Source of the DNA: an uncultured Ignavibacterium sp.
Lineage (GTDB): Bacteria; Bacteroidota; Ignavibacteria; Ignavibacteriales; Ignavibacteriaceae
Reading direction: 5' to 3'
Assembly (NCBI GenBank): GCA_937125135.1
Contig: CAKZLD010000171.1
Location: 1 to 35,877 of the forward strand
Length of the DNA stretch: 35,877 nt
The translations under genes and the position numbers were made by a program. The notes beneath the pieces were generated by a model. That model saw only the letters and a list, made by a program, of their open reading frames with translations, searched no databases and had not been told where the DNA came from. This document shows, piece after piece, positions 1 through 9,414 of the stretch (position 1 is its first letter; each line of letters begins with the position of its first letter).

Positions 1-40
1 TCCGCAGGATCCTTTGGAAAATCCCCTTGGGGTCACCGAT
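1..40. other. G+C-rich unassigned 3' end of an upstream unit
   Basis: These bases are clearly richer in G+C than the rest of the window and contain short self-complementary blocks (GGATCC; CCCC-TT-GGGG). They sit directly before the terminator hairpin at 41-72. All three plus frames stay open through this short stretch, and one stops at 40-42, so it could be the 3' end of a gene or of a structured RNA, or a dispersed repeat. I could not assign it to a known RNA or protein family. Confidence 0.3.
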
Positions 41-72
41 AATCCCGAAGAGAAATCTTCGGGATTTTTTTT
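41..72 (+). terminator. Rho-independent terminator of the upstream unit
   Basis: A perfect 10-bp stem, AATCCCGAAG and CTTCGGGATT, is separated by the 6-nt loop AGAAAT and followed by an uninterrupted T run. This is a strong intrinsic terminator on the plus strand. It separates whatever lies upstream from the asnS-nuo transcript, so the nuoJ-N genes are unlikely to be read from an upstream nuoA-I promoter. Confidence 0.85.
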
Positions 73-196
73 GAGTTTGGATTGATTTGAAATAAATTAA
101 AAAGTTTAAAGTCTCTAGAAACGTATTATAAAATAATTCCGATATTAATTACTGTAATTCTTTACTCATTTAAACCATGATTCAACAAAACTTTGA

Positions 197-227
197 TTTG
201 ATATTTTTTAGTCCGCCTTTATATTTG
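197..227 (+). promoter_or_regulatory. Bacteroidota-type promoter of the asnS-nuo operon
   Basis: TTTG at 197-200 is followed after 19 nt by TATATTTG at 220-227. This matches the -33 TTTG / -7 TAnnTTTG consensus described for the primary sigma factor of Bacteroidota. A transcript would start near 233, giving a leader of roughly 25 nt before the asnS ATG at 257. The leader has no clear Shine-Dalgarno sequence, which is common in this group. Confidence 0.6.
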
Positions 228-256
228 GCAACAATTTTTAAGAAAAATAGAAGTTA

Positions 257-1552
257 ATGCAGAAAGTAAATATTTCAGACCTTTATCAGTTCGTTGAAAA
301 GGAAGTTACAATAGCTGGATGGCTTTATAATAAAAGATCAAGTGGTAAAATAAAATTCTTAGTTGTTCGTGATGGTACTGGATATGCTCAATGTGTTTAT
401 TTCAAAGGAAATGTCAGTGATGAAGTTTTCGATAAAGCGGATAGAATAGGTCAGGAATCATCTCTAGTTGTTAAAGGAATAGTTAAAGCTCAACCGAAAG
501 CACCGGGTGGATATGAACTTGATGCAAGAGATTTAACAATTATCCACGAGACACACGATTATCCGATTACTCCAAAAGAGCATGGAATAGAATTTCTTCT
601 TGATAATCGTCATCTTTGGCTTCGTTCAAAGCGTCAGGTTGCAATAATGAAAATCCGTCATCGTGTTGTTAAAGCAATTCGGGATTTTTTTGACGGAAGA
701 GGTTTTACATTATTAGATACACCAATTCTTACTCCAAATGCAGTTGAAGGAACTTCAACTTTATTCGAAACTACTTATTTTGATTTAGGCTCTGCTTATT
801 TAACACAATCAGGTCAGTTATACGCTGAAGCAGGCGCTCTTGCTTTAGGGAAAGTTTATACATTTGGACCGACTTTCAGAGCGGAAAAATCAAAAACGAG
901 AAGACATCTTACAGAATTCTGGATGATTGAACCAGAAGTTGCTTTTGCAGATCTCAATGATGATATGGATTTGGCTGAAGAATTTCTTGAATACATAGTT
1001 CAGACCGTTCTAAAAGAAAAAGAAGAAGAACTTAATATTTTGGAAAGAGATACTACAAAACTTAAAAATGTTAAAAAGCCATTCCCAAGGGTTCATTATG
1101 ATGAAGCAATTGAAATACTCAGAAAAAATGGTGTGGACTTTCAGTGGGGAAATGATTTCGGGGGTGGTGATGAAACAATTATTTCCGAACAGTTCGATAG
1201 ACCTGTAATGGTTCATCATTATCCAGCAGAAGTGAAAGCTTTTTATATGAAAAGAGATCCTGAAAATCCTAAATATGCTTTAGCAGTTGATGTTTTAGCT
1301 CCCGAAGGTTATGGTGAAATTATAGGCGGAAGTCAAAGGGAAGATGATTTAAATCTTTTACTTGAAAGAATTAAAGAGCATAATCTTCCACAATCAGCTT
1401 TTGAATGGTATCTGGATTTAAGAAGATTCGGTTCAGTTCCTCACGCTGGTTTTGGACTTGGTTTAGAGAGAACAGTTAGTTGGATTTGCGGGCTTGAGCA
1501 TTTGAGAGAAGCAATTCCATTTCCAAGAATGATTTACAGAAATACACCTTAG
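257..1552 (+). CDS. asnS: Asparagine--tRNA ligase
   Basis: Class IIb aminoacyl-tRNA synthetase that charges tRNA-Asn with asparagine in the cytoplasm. Residues 1-100 form the N-terminal OB-fold anticodon-binding domain ([16 protein letters not shown]). The catalytic core follows, with class II motif 2 at about 207-221 ([15 protein letters not shown]) and motif 3 at 398-405 (GFGLGLER). The segments SGQLYAEA and TEFWMIEPE, together with GGSQRED at 357-363, point to AsnRS rather than AspRS. The protein has 431 residues, slightly shorter than the E. coli enzyme but complete. The ATG at 257 lies about 25 nt after the predicted transcription start. nuoJ begins only 4 nt after the stop, so asnS appears to be the first gene of a transcript that continues into complex I genes. 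Confidence 0.95.
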   Translation: MQKVNISDLYQFVEKEVTIAGWLYNKRSSGKIKFLVVRDGTGYAQCVYFKGNVSDEVFDKADRIGQESSLVVKGIVKAQPKAPGGYELDARDLTIIHETHDYPITPKEHGIEFLLDNRHLWLRSKRQVAIMKIRHRVVKAIRDFFDGRGFTLLDTPILTPNAVEGTSTLFETTYFDLGSAYLTQSGQLYAEAGALALGKVYTFGPTFRAEKSKTRRHLTEFWMIEPEVAFADLNDDMDLAEEFLEYIVQTVLKEKEEELNILERDTTKLKNVKKPFPRVHYDEAIEILRKNGVDFQWGNDFGGGDETIISEQFDRPVMVHHYPAEVKAFYMKRDPENPKYALAVDVLAPEGYGEIIGGSQREDDLNLLLERIKEHNLPQSAFEWYLDLRRFGSVPHAGFGLGLERTVSWICGLEHLREAIPFPRMIYRNTP

Positions 1553-1556
1553 TTTT

Positions 1557-2072
1557 ATGAATTTAGAAATTATATTTTTTTTTGTATTTGGTTTCGTCGC
1601 TGCAGTTTCATCAATTTTGATGATTACAAGAAATAATGCAGTTATTGCAGCATTATATCTGATATTGAATTTTGCTTCATTAGCAGGGTTATATTTAACC
1701 TTAAATGCCCAGTTTATTGCAGTTACTCAGGTTATTGTTTATGCAGGTGCAATTATGGTTTTATTCCTCTTTGTTATAATGCTTTTGAGACCTGAAAATG
1801 AGAAAAAGTTTTTAGAGGCAAATCCCAAGATTAAAATATTTGCGTTTGTAATTGCAGGTTTCGTTTTTTTGCAGCTTATTTACATCATATTCTTCTCTCG
1901 ACCTTCCGCAATAATTCCAAAAAATCTTAATGAAAGTGTTGAAGCAGGAACTATTGAATCAATAGGATATATTTTATTTAAGGATTATGTATTGCCATTC
2001 GAAGCTGCTGGTTTTCTTCTTCTGGCAGCTACGATCGGAGCATTAATTTTAGCAAAGAAAAAAGTTGATTGA
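1557..2072 (+). CDS. nuoJ: NADH-quinone oxidoreductase subunit J
   Basis: Membrane-arm subunit of respiratory complex I (ND6 homologue), in the inner membrane. The 171 residues form about five hydrophobic helices. The family-typical segment around residues 54-80 ([20 protein letters not shown]), which contains the pi-bulge helix of TM3, is clear. It starts 4 nt after asnS and its stop lies just before nuoK, so it is translationally linked to both. The 4-gene nuoKLMN series follows directly. nuoA-I are absent from the window. The order J-K-L-M-N and the motif leave little doubt about the assignment. Confidence 0.95.
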   Translation: MNLEIIFFFVFGFVAAVSSILMITRNNAVIAALYLILNFASLAGLYLTLNAQFIAVTQVIVYAGAIMVLFLFVIMLLRPENEKKFLEANPKIKIFAFVIAGFVFLQLIYIIFFSRPSAIIPKNLNESVEAGTIESIGYILFKDYVLPFEAAGFLLLAATIGALILAKKKVD

Positions 2073-2074
2073 AT

Positions 2075-2380
2075 ATGACAATAACAATTGAATATTATCT
2101 AATTCTGAGCGCATTTATGTTCATTGTCGGAGTTGCCGGCGTATTAACAAGAAGAAATGCGATAATAGTTTTTATGTGTATCGAACTTATGCTTAATTCC
2201 GCAAATCTTACTCTCGTTGCATTTTCATCTTATCTTGGAAGTTCCGTCGGTCAGCTGTTTGTGTTTTTTGTTATGACAGTTGCAGCCGCAGAAGCAGCAG
2301 TCGGACTTGCAATTATTATTGCAATATTTAGAAATAAATTAACAGTTAATATTGATGATATAAACATTCTCAAGTGGTAA
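2075..2380 (+). CDS. nuoK: NADH-quinone oxidoreductase subunit K
   Basis: Membrane-arm subunit of complex I (ND4L homologue) with three transmembrane helices. The two conserved membrane glutamates of the proton pathway are visible in [12 protein letters not shown] and [10 protein letters not shown]. The ORF track begins at a TTG that overlaps the nuoJ stop (2069). I prefer the ATG at 2075, which gives 101 residues, the usual NuoK length, and starts 2 nt after the nuoJ stop. The gene is followed by nuoL after 8 nt. Confidence 0.94.
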   Translation: MTITIEYYLILSAFMFIVGVAGVLTRRNAIIVFMCIELMLNSANLTLVAFSSYLGSSVGQLFVFFVMTVAAAEAAVGLAIIIAIFRNKLTVNIDDINILKW

Positions 2381-2388
2381 ATTGACTT

Positions 2389-4326
2389 ATGCGTGAATTG
2401 ATTTATTTAACAGTAGTTCTTCCACTTTTAGGTTTTTTAATAAACGGAATTTTCGGCAGTAAGATCAAAAGTGAAAAAGTTATTGGACTAATTGGTAGTA
2501 GCACAATTGGAATTTCTTTTATCATTACTTTACTTGCATTCTTTGAAACTCTTGCTTTACCAAATGAGCAAAGACAATTAATAGTTACACTCTTTACCTG
2601 GTTAAAAGTCGGCGGTTTAGATGTAAGCTTTGCTTATCAAGTTGATCAATTATCACTTGTAATGGCTTTGGTAGTTACAGGAGTTGGATTTATTATTCAC
2701 GTATATTCAATTGGATATATGCATGGAGACAAAGGATTTTGGAGATTCTTTGCTTATCTGAACCTTTTCATCTTTGCTATGATGAATTTGATACTTGCTG
2801 ATAATTTTGTTTTGCTTTTCTTAGGGTGGGAAGGTGTCGGTTTATGTTCCTATCTGCTCATTGGATTTTGGTATGATAGAAAATTCGAAAAAAGCACAAC
2901 TGCAGACGCAGCAAAGAAAGCTTTCATAGTAAACAGAATTGGTGATTTTGGTTTTTTACTCGGAATGTTTTTAATCTTTTTAACTTTTGGATCTCTCAAT
3001 TTTAATGAAGTCTTTTCAAAAGCAAACACATTTTCAATTTCAACTGCTACATACGGCTTTATAGCTTTATTCCTTTTTATTGGAGCAACTGGTAAATCTG
3101 CACAGATTCCTTTATATGTTTGGTTGCCAGATGCAATGGCAGGCCCTACTCCTGTTTCTGCTTTGATTCACGCTGCTACAATGGTCACTGCTGGAGTTTA
3201 TATGGTAGCACGATGTTCTATAATTTTTGCATCAGCTCCTGCCATAATGATGGTCGTTGCAATAATAGGAATAATGACCGCTTTTTTTGCTGCAACAATT
3301 GGATTAGTACAAAACGATATTAAAAAAGTTCTTGCGTATTCCACGGTTAGCCAATTAGGTTATATGTTTTTGGCGATGGGTGTTGGTGCTTTTGGTGCTG
3401 GTATTTTTCACGTAATGACTCACGCATTCTTTAAAGCACTTTTGTTTCTTGGTGCCGGAAGTGTAATTCATGCAATGCACGAAGAACAGGATATTCAAAA
3501 ATATGGTGGCTTAAAAAAATATATGCCCCATACTGCTCTAACTTTTCTGATTGCTGCATTAGCAATCTCCGGAATTCCACCACTTTCAGGATTTTTTAGT
3601 AAGGATGAAATACTTTGGTATTCTTATGCAAATGTCGGAATAATTTTTTGGGTAGTCGGTGTAATTACAGCCTTAATGACTGCTTTTTATATGTTCAGAT
3701 TGTATCTTCTAACATTTGAAGGTAAGGAAAGATTTGGTCACGATAAACATCCTCACGAATCTCCGAAGGTAATGACTATTCCTCTAATTGTACTTGCTGT
3801 TCTTTCTGTTATTGGTGGTTTTGTTGGTATTCCAGAAGTCTTTTCAGGCGAACACGGAAATCAATTTCATAATTGGCTCAGTCCGATTTTTGCAGATGCT
3901 GAAAGAAAATTAATGCAATTCGGATTTCACACTCATTTAGAAGAAATTCTTTTGATGGTATTATCAGTATTGTTTGCAGGAGCTTCAATTCTATTTGCAA
4001 GATATGTTTATCTTAAGTCTCCACAAATTGCAGAAAATGCTTCGAAAAAATTTTCCGGACTTTATAAGACTTTATGGAATAAATATTATGTGGATGAAAT
4101 TTATGATGCTTTAATAGTTAATCCGATAGTTGCAGTATCCAGAAATGTTTTTTGGAAATTTACTGACGGAAAGATAATTGACGGATTAATTCACTCACTT
4201 GCAAAAATTATTGATTCTTCAGCTTCAGTTTTAAGAAAATTTCAAAATGGCATAGCTCAGTTCTATGCATTGATTATGGTTTTTGGAATTGCTCTAACTT
4301 TATTTTGGATAATAATAAGTTTTTAA
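2389..4326 (+). CDS. nuoL: NADH-quinone oxidoreductase subunit L
   Basis: Largest antiporter-like proton-pumping subunit of complex I (ND5 homologue), 645 residues, with many membrane helices. Conserved features are E148 in GWEGVGLCSYLL (transmembrane glutamate), the discontinuous-helix region from about 231 with GKSAQIPLYVWLPDAM and PVSALIHAATMV, and H345/K349 in HAFFKALLFL. The last 150 residues hold the region that forms the long lateral helix, including KYYVDEIYDALIV. Length and motifs are normal. It is spaced 8 nt after nuoK and 3 nt before nuoM, so it is part of one transcript. Confidence 0.96.
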   Translation: MRELIYLTVVLPLLGFLINGIFGSKIKSEKVIGLIGSSTIGISFIITLLAFFETLALPNEQRQLIVTLFTWLKVGGLDVSFAYQVDQLSLVMALVVTGVGFIIHVYSIGYMHGDKGFWRFFAYLNLFIFAMMNLILADNFVLLFLGWEGVGLCSYLLIGFWYDRKFEKSTTADAAKKAFIVNRIGDFGFLLGMFLIFLTFGSLNFNEVFSKANTFSISTATYGFIALFLFIGATGKSAQIPLYVWLPDAMAGPTPVSALIHAATMVTAGVYMVARCSIIFASAPAIMMVVAIIGIMTAFFAATIGLVQNDIKKVLAYSTVSQLGYMFLAMGVGAFGAGIFHVMTHAFFKALLFLGAGSVIHAMHEEQDIQKYGGLKKYMPHTALTFLIAALAISGIPPLSGFFSKDEILWYSYANVGIIFWVVGVITALMTAFYMFRLYLLTFEGKERFGHDKHPHESPKVMTIPLIVLAVLSVIGGFVGIPEVFSGEHGNQFHNWLSPIFADAERKLMQFGFHTHLEEILLMVLSVLFAGASILFARYVYLKSPQIAENASKKFSGLYKTLWNKYYVDEIYDALIVNPIVAVSRNVFWKFTDGKIIDGLIHSLAKIIDSSASVLRKFQNGIAQFYALIMVFGIALTLFWIIISF

Positions 4327-4329
4327 TTT

Positions 4330-5862
4330 ATGGAAAATAATTTCTTACTGACATATTTAATTTTTACACCACTTATCGGTTCATTGATAATCTTATCAGT
4401 TAAAAATGAAAAGACTGAGTTAATAAAAAATCTTGGTTTATTCTTCAGTATTATTACCTTCATCGTTTCATTGATAATTTATTTTTCATTTGATAGTAAC
4501 AATTCTGATTTTCAGTTTATACACAAATTCAAATGGATTGATGGAATAAATGTTTTTTACTTTGTTGGTATTGATGGCATTTCACTTCTTTTAATTTTAT
4601 TAACAACTTTCATCACTCCACTGACTCTTATTTCAAGTTGGTCAAGCATTGAGCACAAAGTTAAAGAGTTTACATTTTTTATGTTGCTTCTTGAAACAGG
4701 AATGCTTGGAGTTTTTGCATCTCTTGATTTATTCCTTTTCTATATTTTCTGGGAAGCAATGCTCATTCCGATGTATTTTATAATAGGAATTTGGGGTGGC
4801 AGAGAAAGAATTTATGCTGCAATAAAATTTTTTCTTTATACGATGCTTGGCAGCTTGTTAATGCTTGTTGCTATTATTTGGATAGCAGTTTATTCTGTAA
4901 ATATTTTAGGCGGATTTACAACCGACTTTACAGAACTATTGAAAGTTGCTCCAACAATTACAAGAGACTTACAAATATGGATGTTTCTTGCATTTGGTCT
5001 TAGCTTCGCAATTAAGGTTCCTTTATTTCCGTTTCACACGTGGTTACCTGATGCACACGTTCAGGCTCCAACTGCTGGGTCTGTAATTCTTGCAGGTGTG
5101 TTGCTTAAAATGGGAACTTACGGTTTACTAAGATTCAATTTACCTTTATTTCCTGATGCAACAATTTTAATGGCTCCTTACATATCTATTCTTGCAGTGA
5201 TTGGAATTATTTACGGAGCTTTAGTAGCGATGGTTCAAACGGATATGAAAAAATTAGTTGCGTACTCATCCGTTTCACATCTTGGTTTTGTCGTACTGGG
5301 AATTTTTGCTGTTACAACTGAATCAATTCAGGGGGCTGTGATTCAAATGATCAATCACGGTCTATCAACAGGGGCATTGTTCCTTTTGGTTGGAGTAATT
5401 TATGAAAGAACTCACACAAGAGAAATTTCCGAATATGGTGGAATCGCAAAAGTTGTTCCGTTTTTCGCATTCTCTTTATTATTTGCTTCTCTTTCTTCAA
5501 TAGGATTACCGGGGCTTAATGGTTTTATCGGTGAGTTTCTGATTCTTTTAGGTTCATTTAAATCAGGTGTTTTGAATAGTTGGTGGTTCACTGTCTTTGC
5601 AGCGTCAGGAGTAATTTTCGCAGCTGTTTATTTATTATGGATGTATCAGCGTGTAGCATTTGGTGAATTAAAGAATCCAAAGCTCGAAAAATTAACGGAT
5701 ATGAATTCCAGAGAAATTTTTGTTCTGATTCCAATTTTTATTTTTATTGTTTGGATTGGGATATATCCATCAACATTTCTTAATTTATCTGAAAAAGCAG
5801 TAAAGAAAGTTATTTATCAGGTAAATAATCCAATCAATGTATCAAACATTTTAGAGAAATAG
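4330..5862 (+). CDS. nuoM: NADH-quinone oxidoreductase subunit M
   Basis: Antiporter-like proton-pumping subunit of complex I (ND4 homologue), 510 residues. The expected proton-path residues are present: E142 in FWEAMLIPMYF, K229 in FAIKVPLFPFHTWLPDAH and K260 in GVLLKMGTYG. The middle region shows the family segment MKKLVAYSSVSHLGFV. It starts 3 nt after the nuoL stop and lies 12 nt before nuoN, as expected for a co-transcribed nuoJKLMN block. No anomaly was seen. Confidence 0.96.
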   Translation: MENNFLLTYLIFTPLIGSLIILSVKNEKTELIKNLGLFFSIITFIVSLIIYFSFDSNNSDFQFIHKFKWIDGINVFYFVGIDGISLLLILLTTFITPLTLISSWSSIEHKVKEFTFFMLLLETGMLGVFASLDLFLFYIFWEAMLIPMYFIIGIWGGRERIYAAIKFFLYTMLGSLLMLVAIIWIAVYSVNILGGFTTDFTELLKVAPTITRDLQIWMFLAFGLSFAIKVPLFPFHTWLPDAHVQAPTAGSVILAGVLLKMGTYGLLRFNLPLFPDATILMAPYISILAVIGIIYGALVAMVQTDMKKLVAYSSVSHLGFVVLGIFAVTTESIQGAVIQMINHGLSTGALFLLVGVIYERTHTREISEYGGIAKVVPFFAFSLLFASLSSIGLPGLNGFIGEFLILLGSFKSGVLNSWWFTVFAASGVIFAAVYLLWMYQRVAFGELKNPKLEKLTDMNSREIFVLIPIFIFIVWIGIYPSTFLNLSEKAVKKVIYQVNNPINVSNILEK

Positions 5863-5874
5863 TTAGAGTAAAAT

Positions 5875-7302
5875 ATGTTTAATAATTTGCAAGAGTTTTA
5901 CAATTTCATACCAATGATTTTAATCGGTGCTGGAATTTTAATTTCCGTTTCCGTTGAACTTTTTTCAAAGAAAAATTTAGTGTTCATGAGTTGGTTTTCG
6001 ATTATTCTTTTCTTTGTAGTAGGTATGGTTTCTCTTTGGACTATTGATGCGAAATCAGTTATTCTGCAAAATATGGTTGCAACTGGTGGTTATGTAAATA
6101 TATTTTATGCTCTATTCAATTTTACAGCAATGATTGTCTGTTTACTTTCTATTGAATATCTTAAAAAATATGATGCACTTTTTGGAGAATATTATATCCT
6201 TTTGCAAACATCAGTTTTAGGAATGATGTTAATGGCTGCTGCGAAAGACTTATTTGTTATTTTTTTAGGATTAGAATTGATGTCCGTTTCATTTTATGTT
6301 TTGGCTGGAATAAACAGGAAGAGAGCGAATGCAATTGAAGCATCACTCAAATATTTTTTACTCGGTGCATTTGCAACAGGATTTATTGTTTATGGAATTG
6401 CTCTTATTTATGGAACTTCTCAAAGTACTTCGATTGATATAATTGCATCTAAGTTTATTGAACTTTCCGGAAATTTACTTTTCATTTCAGGTGTTCTGTT
6501 ATTTTTAATTGGATTTTCTTTCAAGATTGCAGCGTTTCCATTTCACATGTGGGTACCGGATGTTTATCAAGGTTCGCCTTCAACGATTTCTGCATTTTTC
6601 TCTACTGCAGGAAAAACAGCTGCTTTTTCTGCGATAATAGTTTCTTTCTTTGCTTTATTTTCTTCTGGTGCAACTAAAATTATCACTCCGTTTCTTTCTG
6701 TAATTGCGGTTTTTTCAATGTTTTTTGGAAGCATTGTAGCAATTAGTCAAACCAATATAAAAAGAATGCTTGCTTATTCATCTATCTCTAATGCCGGATA
6801 TTTAGTTATTGGTTTAGCAGCATCAAATTCGGAAGGGATTGCTGGTGTTATTTTTTATCTTACAGCTTATTCGCTAATGAATCTTGGTGCTTTTGGAATT
6901 GTGAGCATAATTGAATCGAAAGAAGAAAAAAATCTTGATATCTATGACTATTCAGGTTTATCGAATAAGCAACCACTATTAGCTGGTTTACTTTCATTGC
7001 TAATGTTCTCACTCGCTGGAATTCCTCCGTTTGCAGGATTCTTTGGAAAATATTACATCTTTATGGCTGCTATCAAATCTGATTTGACAATTCTGGCCAT
7101 CTTGGGAGTTCTGTCCAGTGTAATTAGTGTTTATTTCTATTTACGACTTGTTGTAATAATGTACTTCAAAGAATCTGAAAATAGTCTGGAAATTAGTCAG
7201 TCAAACACAGGACTGATTGCATTATTTATTTCCTGCTTGTTAATTGTAGTATTAGGAATATTCCCTGGTTCATTTCTTAGTATAATAAATTCTGCACTTT
7301 AA
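5875..7302 (+). CDS. nuoN: NADH-quinone oxidoreductase subunit N
   Basis: Third antiporter-like subunit of complex I (ND2 homologue), 475 residues. E134 lies in GLELMSVSFYVLAG and K217 in SFKIAAFPFHMWVPDVYQG. A further lysine lies in FSTAGKTAAF. The segment IKRMLAYSSISNAGYLVIG is typical of the family. It closes the complex I block. The next gene begins 44 nt later, and I saw no terminator between them, so read-through is likely. Confidence 0.95.
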   Translation: MFNNLQEFYNFIPMILIGAGILISVSVELFSKKNLVFMSWFSIILFFVVGMVSLWTIDAKSVILQNMVATGGYVNIFYALFNFTAMIVCLLSIEYLKKYDALFGEYYILLQTSVLGMMLMAAAKDLFVIFLGLELMSVSFYVLAGINRKRANAIEASLKYFLLGAFATGFIVYGIALIYGTSQSTSIDIIASKFIELSGNLLFISGVLLFLIGFSFKIAAFPFHMWVPDVYQGSPSTISAFFSTAGKTAAFSAIIVSFFALFSSGATKIITPFLSVIAVFSMFFGSIVAISQTNIKRMLAYSSISNAGYLVIGLAASNSEGIAGVIFYLTAYSLMNLGAFGIVSIIESKEEKNLDIYDYSGLSNKQPLLAGLLSLLMFSLAGIPPFAGFFGKYYIFMAAIKSDLTILAILGVLSSVISVYFYLRLVVIMYFKESENSLEISQSNTGLIALFISCLLIVVLGIFPGSFLSIINSAL

Positions 7303-7346
7303 TTTTATTTATGGGAATTTATCTTGAACAATAAAATAAGATAAAA

Positions 7347-8903
7347 ATGATCCCATTATATTCAACCGGACAAATTAGGAACTTTGATTCATTCGCTATC
7401 AATTCTCTCGGAGTTCCCTCAATTGTGTTGATGGAAAATGCTGCGAAGAATATTTCAAATTTGATTTTAGAAAAATTTCCAAACATCAAATCTGTTGGAA
7501 TTCTTTGCGGTAGAGGAAATAATGGTGGTGATGGTTTTACTGTTGCAAGGCACTTATCAAATGCTGGTTTAATTGTACGCTGTATTCATCTCGGCAATGA
7601 TAACGAAATGACTGAAGATTGCAGAACAAATTATAATATTCTTCGTAATCTTGCTAAGACGAGAAAAAATATTTTTCTTAAAAAATTTAATTCGATAAAT
7701 GATGTTAATGGCTTAAAAAAGACAGATTTAGTGATTGATGCAATGCTTGGTAGCGGATTTTCAGGAGAACTTAAAGAACCAATTTTATCAATCGTAAAAA
7801 AAGTAAATTCGTTTCCAAATAAAAAAGTTGCAATTGATGTACCGACAGGACTTAATTCTGATACCGGTTATGGTTCTGTTGTATTTAATTCAGATTTAAC
7901 CATCACATTAGGCGAGCTTAAAAAAGGACTTTTATTTTCAAATGGATATGAATTTTGTGGTGATGTTTTTTTGGAAGAAATTGGAGTTGGGAGAGACTAC
8001 TTTGATAGATTAAAAACTAATTCTTTTTTAATTGAACCAGAAGACGTACTCTCATTTCTGCCCACAAGATCTAAAACATTGAATAAATATTCTGCTGGAA
8101 AAGTGTTAAATATCTCTGGTTCTTATGATTATCCCGGTGCTGCAATTTTATCTTCTGCCTCAGCTTTCATTTCAGGTGCAGGTGCTGTGATATTGACAGT
8201 TCCTGATTTAGTGAAAAAGTATATTTATAAAAATTTACCTGAAATTGTAATTCAAGTTTATGGAGATAAAAACAGTAAATTCTTAAAAACTGAAGACTAT
8301 AAAACAATTCGTGAGAAAATAAGATGGGCAGATGTTGTTGCATTAGGTTGCGGATTAGGAAGGGAAGAAGAGACAATAAAATTCGTTAATCTTCTTTTGA
8401 CAAGGCAAGAATTTAAATTCTGTGTCATTGATGCTGATGCAATTTTTGCTATAAAAGAAAATCTGGATAAACTCAATTTGTCTGATTGTGTTTTAACTCC
8501 ACACTTAGGTGAGTTTAGTCATTTGATTAGTATTCCGATTGAAGAGATGAAAAAAGATTTACTCAATTATGGAATCGGATTTTCCAAAAAATACAAAACA
8601 ACTTTGGTATTGAAAGGAGCACCGACTATAGTTTTTCATAAAGGAGAAAAGGTAATTATAAATTCAAGCGGTAATAACGGCTTAGCTAAATTTGGAAGCG
8701 GTGATGCTTTGACGGGAATGTTAGCTGGTTTTATAGCTCAATCTAAAAAAATACTTGAACCAACTTTAGCAGCAGTTTACATTCACGGTTTAGCAGCTGA
8801 TTTAATAAGAGATAAAAAAACTGAATTTAGCATTTTGAGTTCAGAAATAATTAAATATATTCCTACTGCAATTAGCTATTTAAGGAGTTCAATCAGTGAA
8901 TAA
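7347..8903 (+). CDS. nnr: Bifunctional NAD(P)H-hydrate epimerase / ADP-dependent NAD(P)H-hydrate dehydratase
   Basis: Repairs damaged NADHX and NADPHX, hydrated forms of the cofactors. The N-terminal YjeF_N domain (about 1-215) epimerises the R form and shows GILCGRGNNGGDGFTVARHL near residue 51. The C-terminal ribokinase-like domain (about 225-518) dehydrates the S form with ADP and shows NGLAKFGSGDALTGMLAGF, with D453 in the GSGD motif as the likely catalytic residue. The 518-residue fusion has the usual length. It lies 44 nt behind nuoN, an arrangement that makes sense because complex I consumes NADH. The downstream small membrane gene overlaps its end by 8 nt. Confidence 0.93.
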   Translation: MIPLYSTGQIRNFDSFAINSLGVPSIVLMENAAKNISNLILEKFPNIKSVGILCGRGNNGGDGFTVARHLSNAGLIVRCIHLGNDNEMTEDCRTNYNILRNLAKTRKNIFLKKFNSINDVNGLKKTDLVIDAMLGSGFSGELKEPILSIVKKVNSFPNKKVAIDVPTGLNSDTGYGSVVFNSDLTITLGELKKGLLFSNGYEFCGDVFLEEIGVGRDYFDRLKTNSFLIEPEDVLSFLPTRSKTLNKYSAGKVLNISGSYDYPGAAILSSASAFISGAGAVILTVPDLVKKYIYKNLPEIVIQVYGDKNSKFLKTEDYKTIREKIRWADVVALGCGLGREEETIKFVNLLLTRQEFKFCVIDADAIFAIKENLDKLNLSDCVLTPHLGEFSHLISIPIEEMKKDLLNYGIGFSKKYKTTLVLKGAPTIVFHKGEKVIINSSGNNGLAKFGSGDALTGMLAGFIAQSKKILEPTLAAVYIHGLAADLIRDKKTEFSILSSEIIKYIPTAISYLRSSISE

Positions 8904-9327
8904 TGATAATTTCAAGAAAAATTTATTTGTAAGGTTACCTTTAATAATACATTGGATTACAATTTTAATTTTGACTTCACTACCTTCAGATAGTCTCCCG
9001 ACTGTAGGACTGAGTGATAAATGGCAGCATTTTCTCGCTTATTTCGTACTAAGTTTTTTCCTTTTTTATAACTTAGAAATTCAAAAAAAATATTTGCATT
9101 TAAGAAACTATGCTTTAATTTCTACAATCATAATTTGCAGTGTTTATGGTGCAGTAGATGAAATTCATCAATTATTTATTCCAGGTCGAGCTGCTGAATT
9201 TATTGACTGGATAGCTAATTTTTTAGGAACCTTAGCAGGTTCATTTTTAGCATTATATTTTCTCAACAGGTTTAAGAATTTTATTTATAGTTTTTTAAGA
9301 ATTAAGCTGGAACCTTTATCTGAGTGA
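8896..9327 (+). CDS. VanZ-like family membrane protein
   Basis: Small integral membrane protein of 143 residues with about four hydrophobic segments. VanZ-family signatures are visible: SDKWQHFLAYFVLS at 40-53 and YGAVDEIHQLFIPGR at 84-98, with D104 in the following helix. The family is named after a teicoplanin-resistance protein, but most members, probably including this one, have unknown function and no link to resistance should be assumed. The start is GTG at 8896, supported by AAGGAG at 8882-8887 with an 8-nt spacer, and it overlaps the end of nnr by 8 nt. Confidence 0.8.
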   Translation: MNNDNFKKNLFVRLPLIIHWITILILTSLPSDSLPTVGLSDKWQHFLAYFVLSFFLFYNLEIQKKYLHLRNYALISTIIICSVYGAVDEIHQLFIPGRAAEFIDWIANFLGTLAGSFLALYFLNRFKNFIYSFLRIKLEPLSE

Positions 9328-9414
9328 AAAGTAAAATAATTAAAAAAAGTTGGTTTGATAATTCAAAATCATTTTTTAAGTTAGACATATAAAATTTCGA
9401 ATTAAGGAGTAAAA

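Noticed and set aside
2069-2074. TTG start for nuoK used in the ORF track
   Set aside because: The ATG at 2075 gives the usual 101-residue NuoK. The TTG overlaps the nuoJ stop and only adds two residues.
3120-3323. 67-aa plus-strand ORF inside nuoL
   Set aside because: Out-of-frame shadow; the translation is rich in Cys and Asn and matches no pattern I know.
8896-9327. Glycopeptide resistance role for the VanZ-like gene
   Set aside because: VanZ-like proteins are widespread and mostly unrelated to resistance; no vanA/H/X-type genes are nearby.
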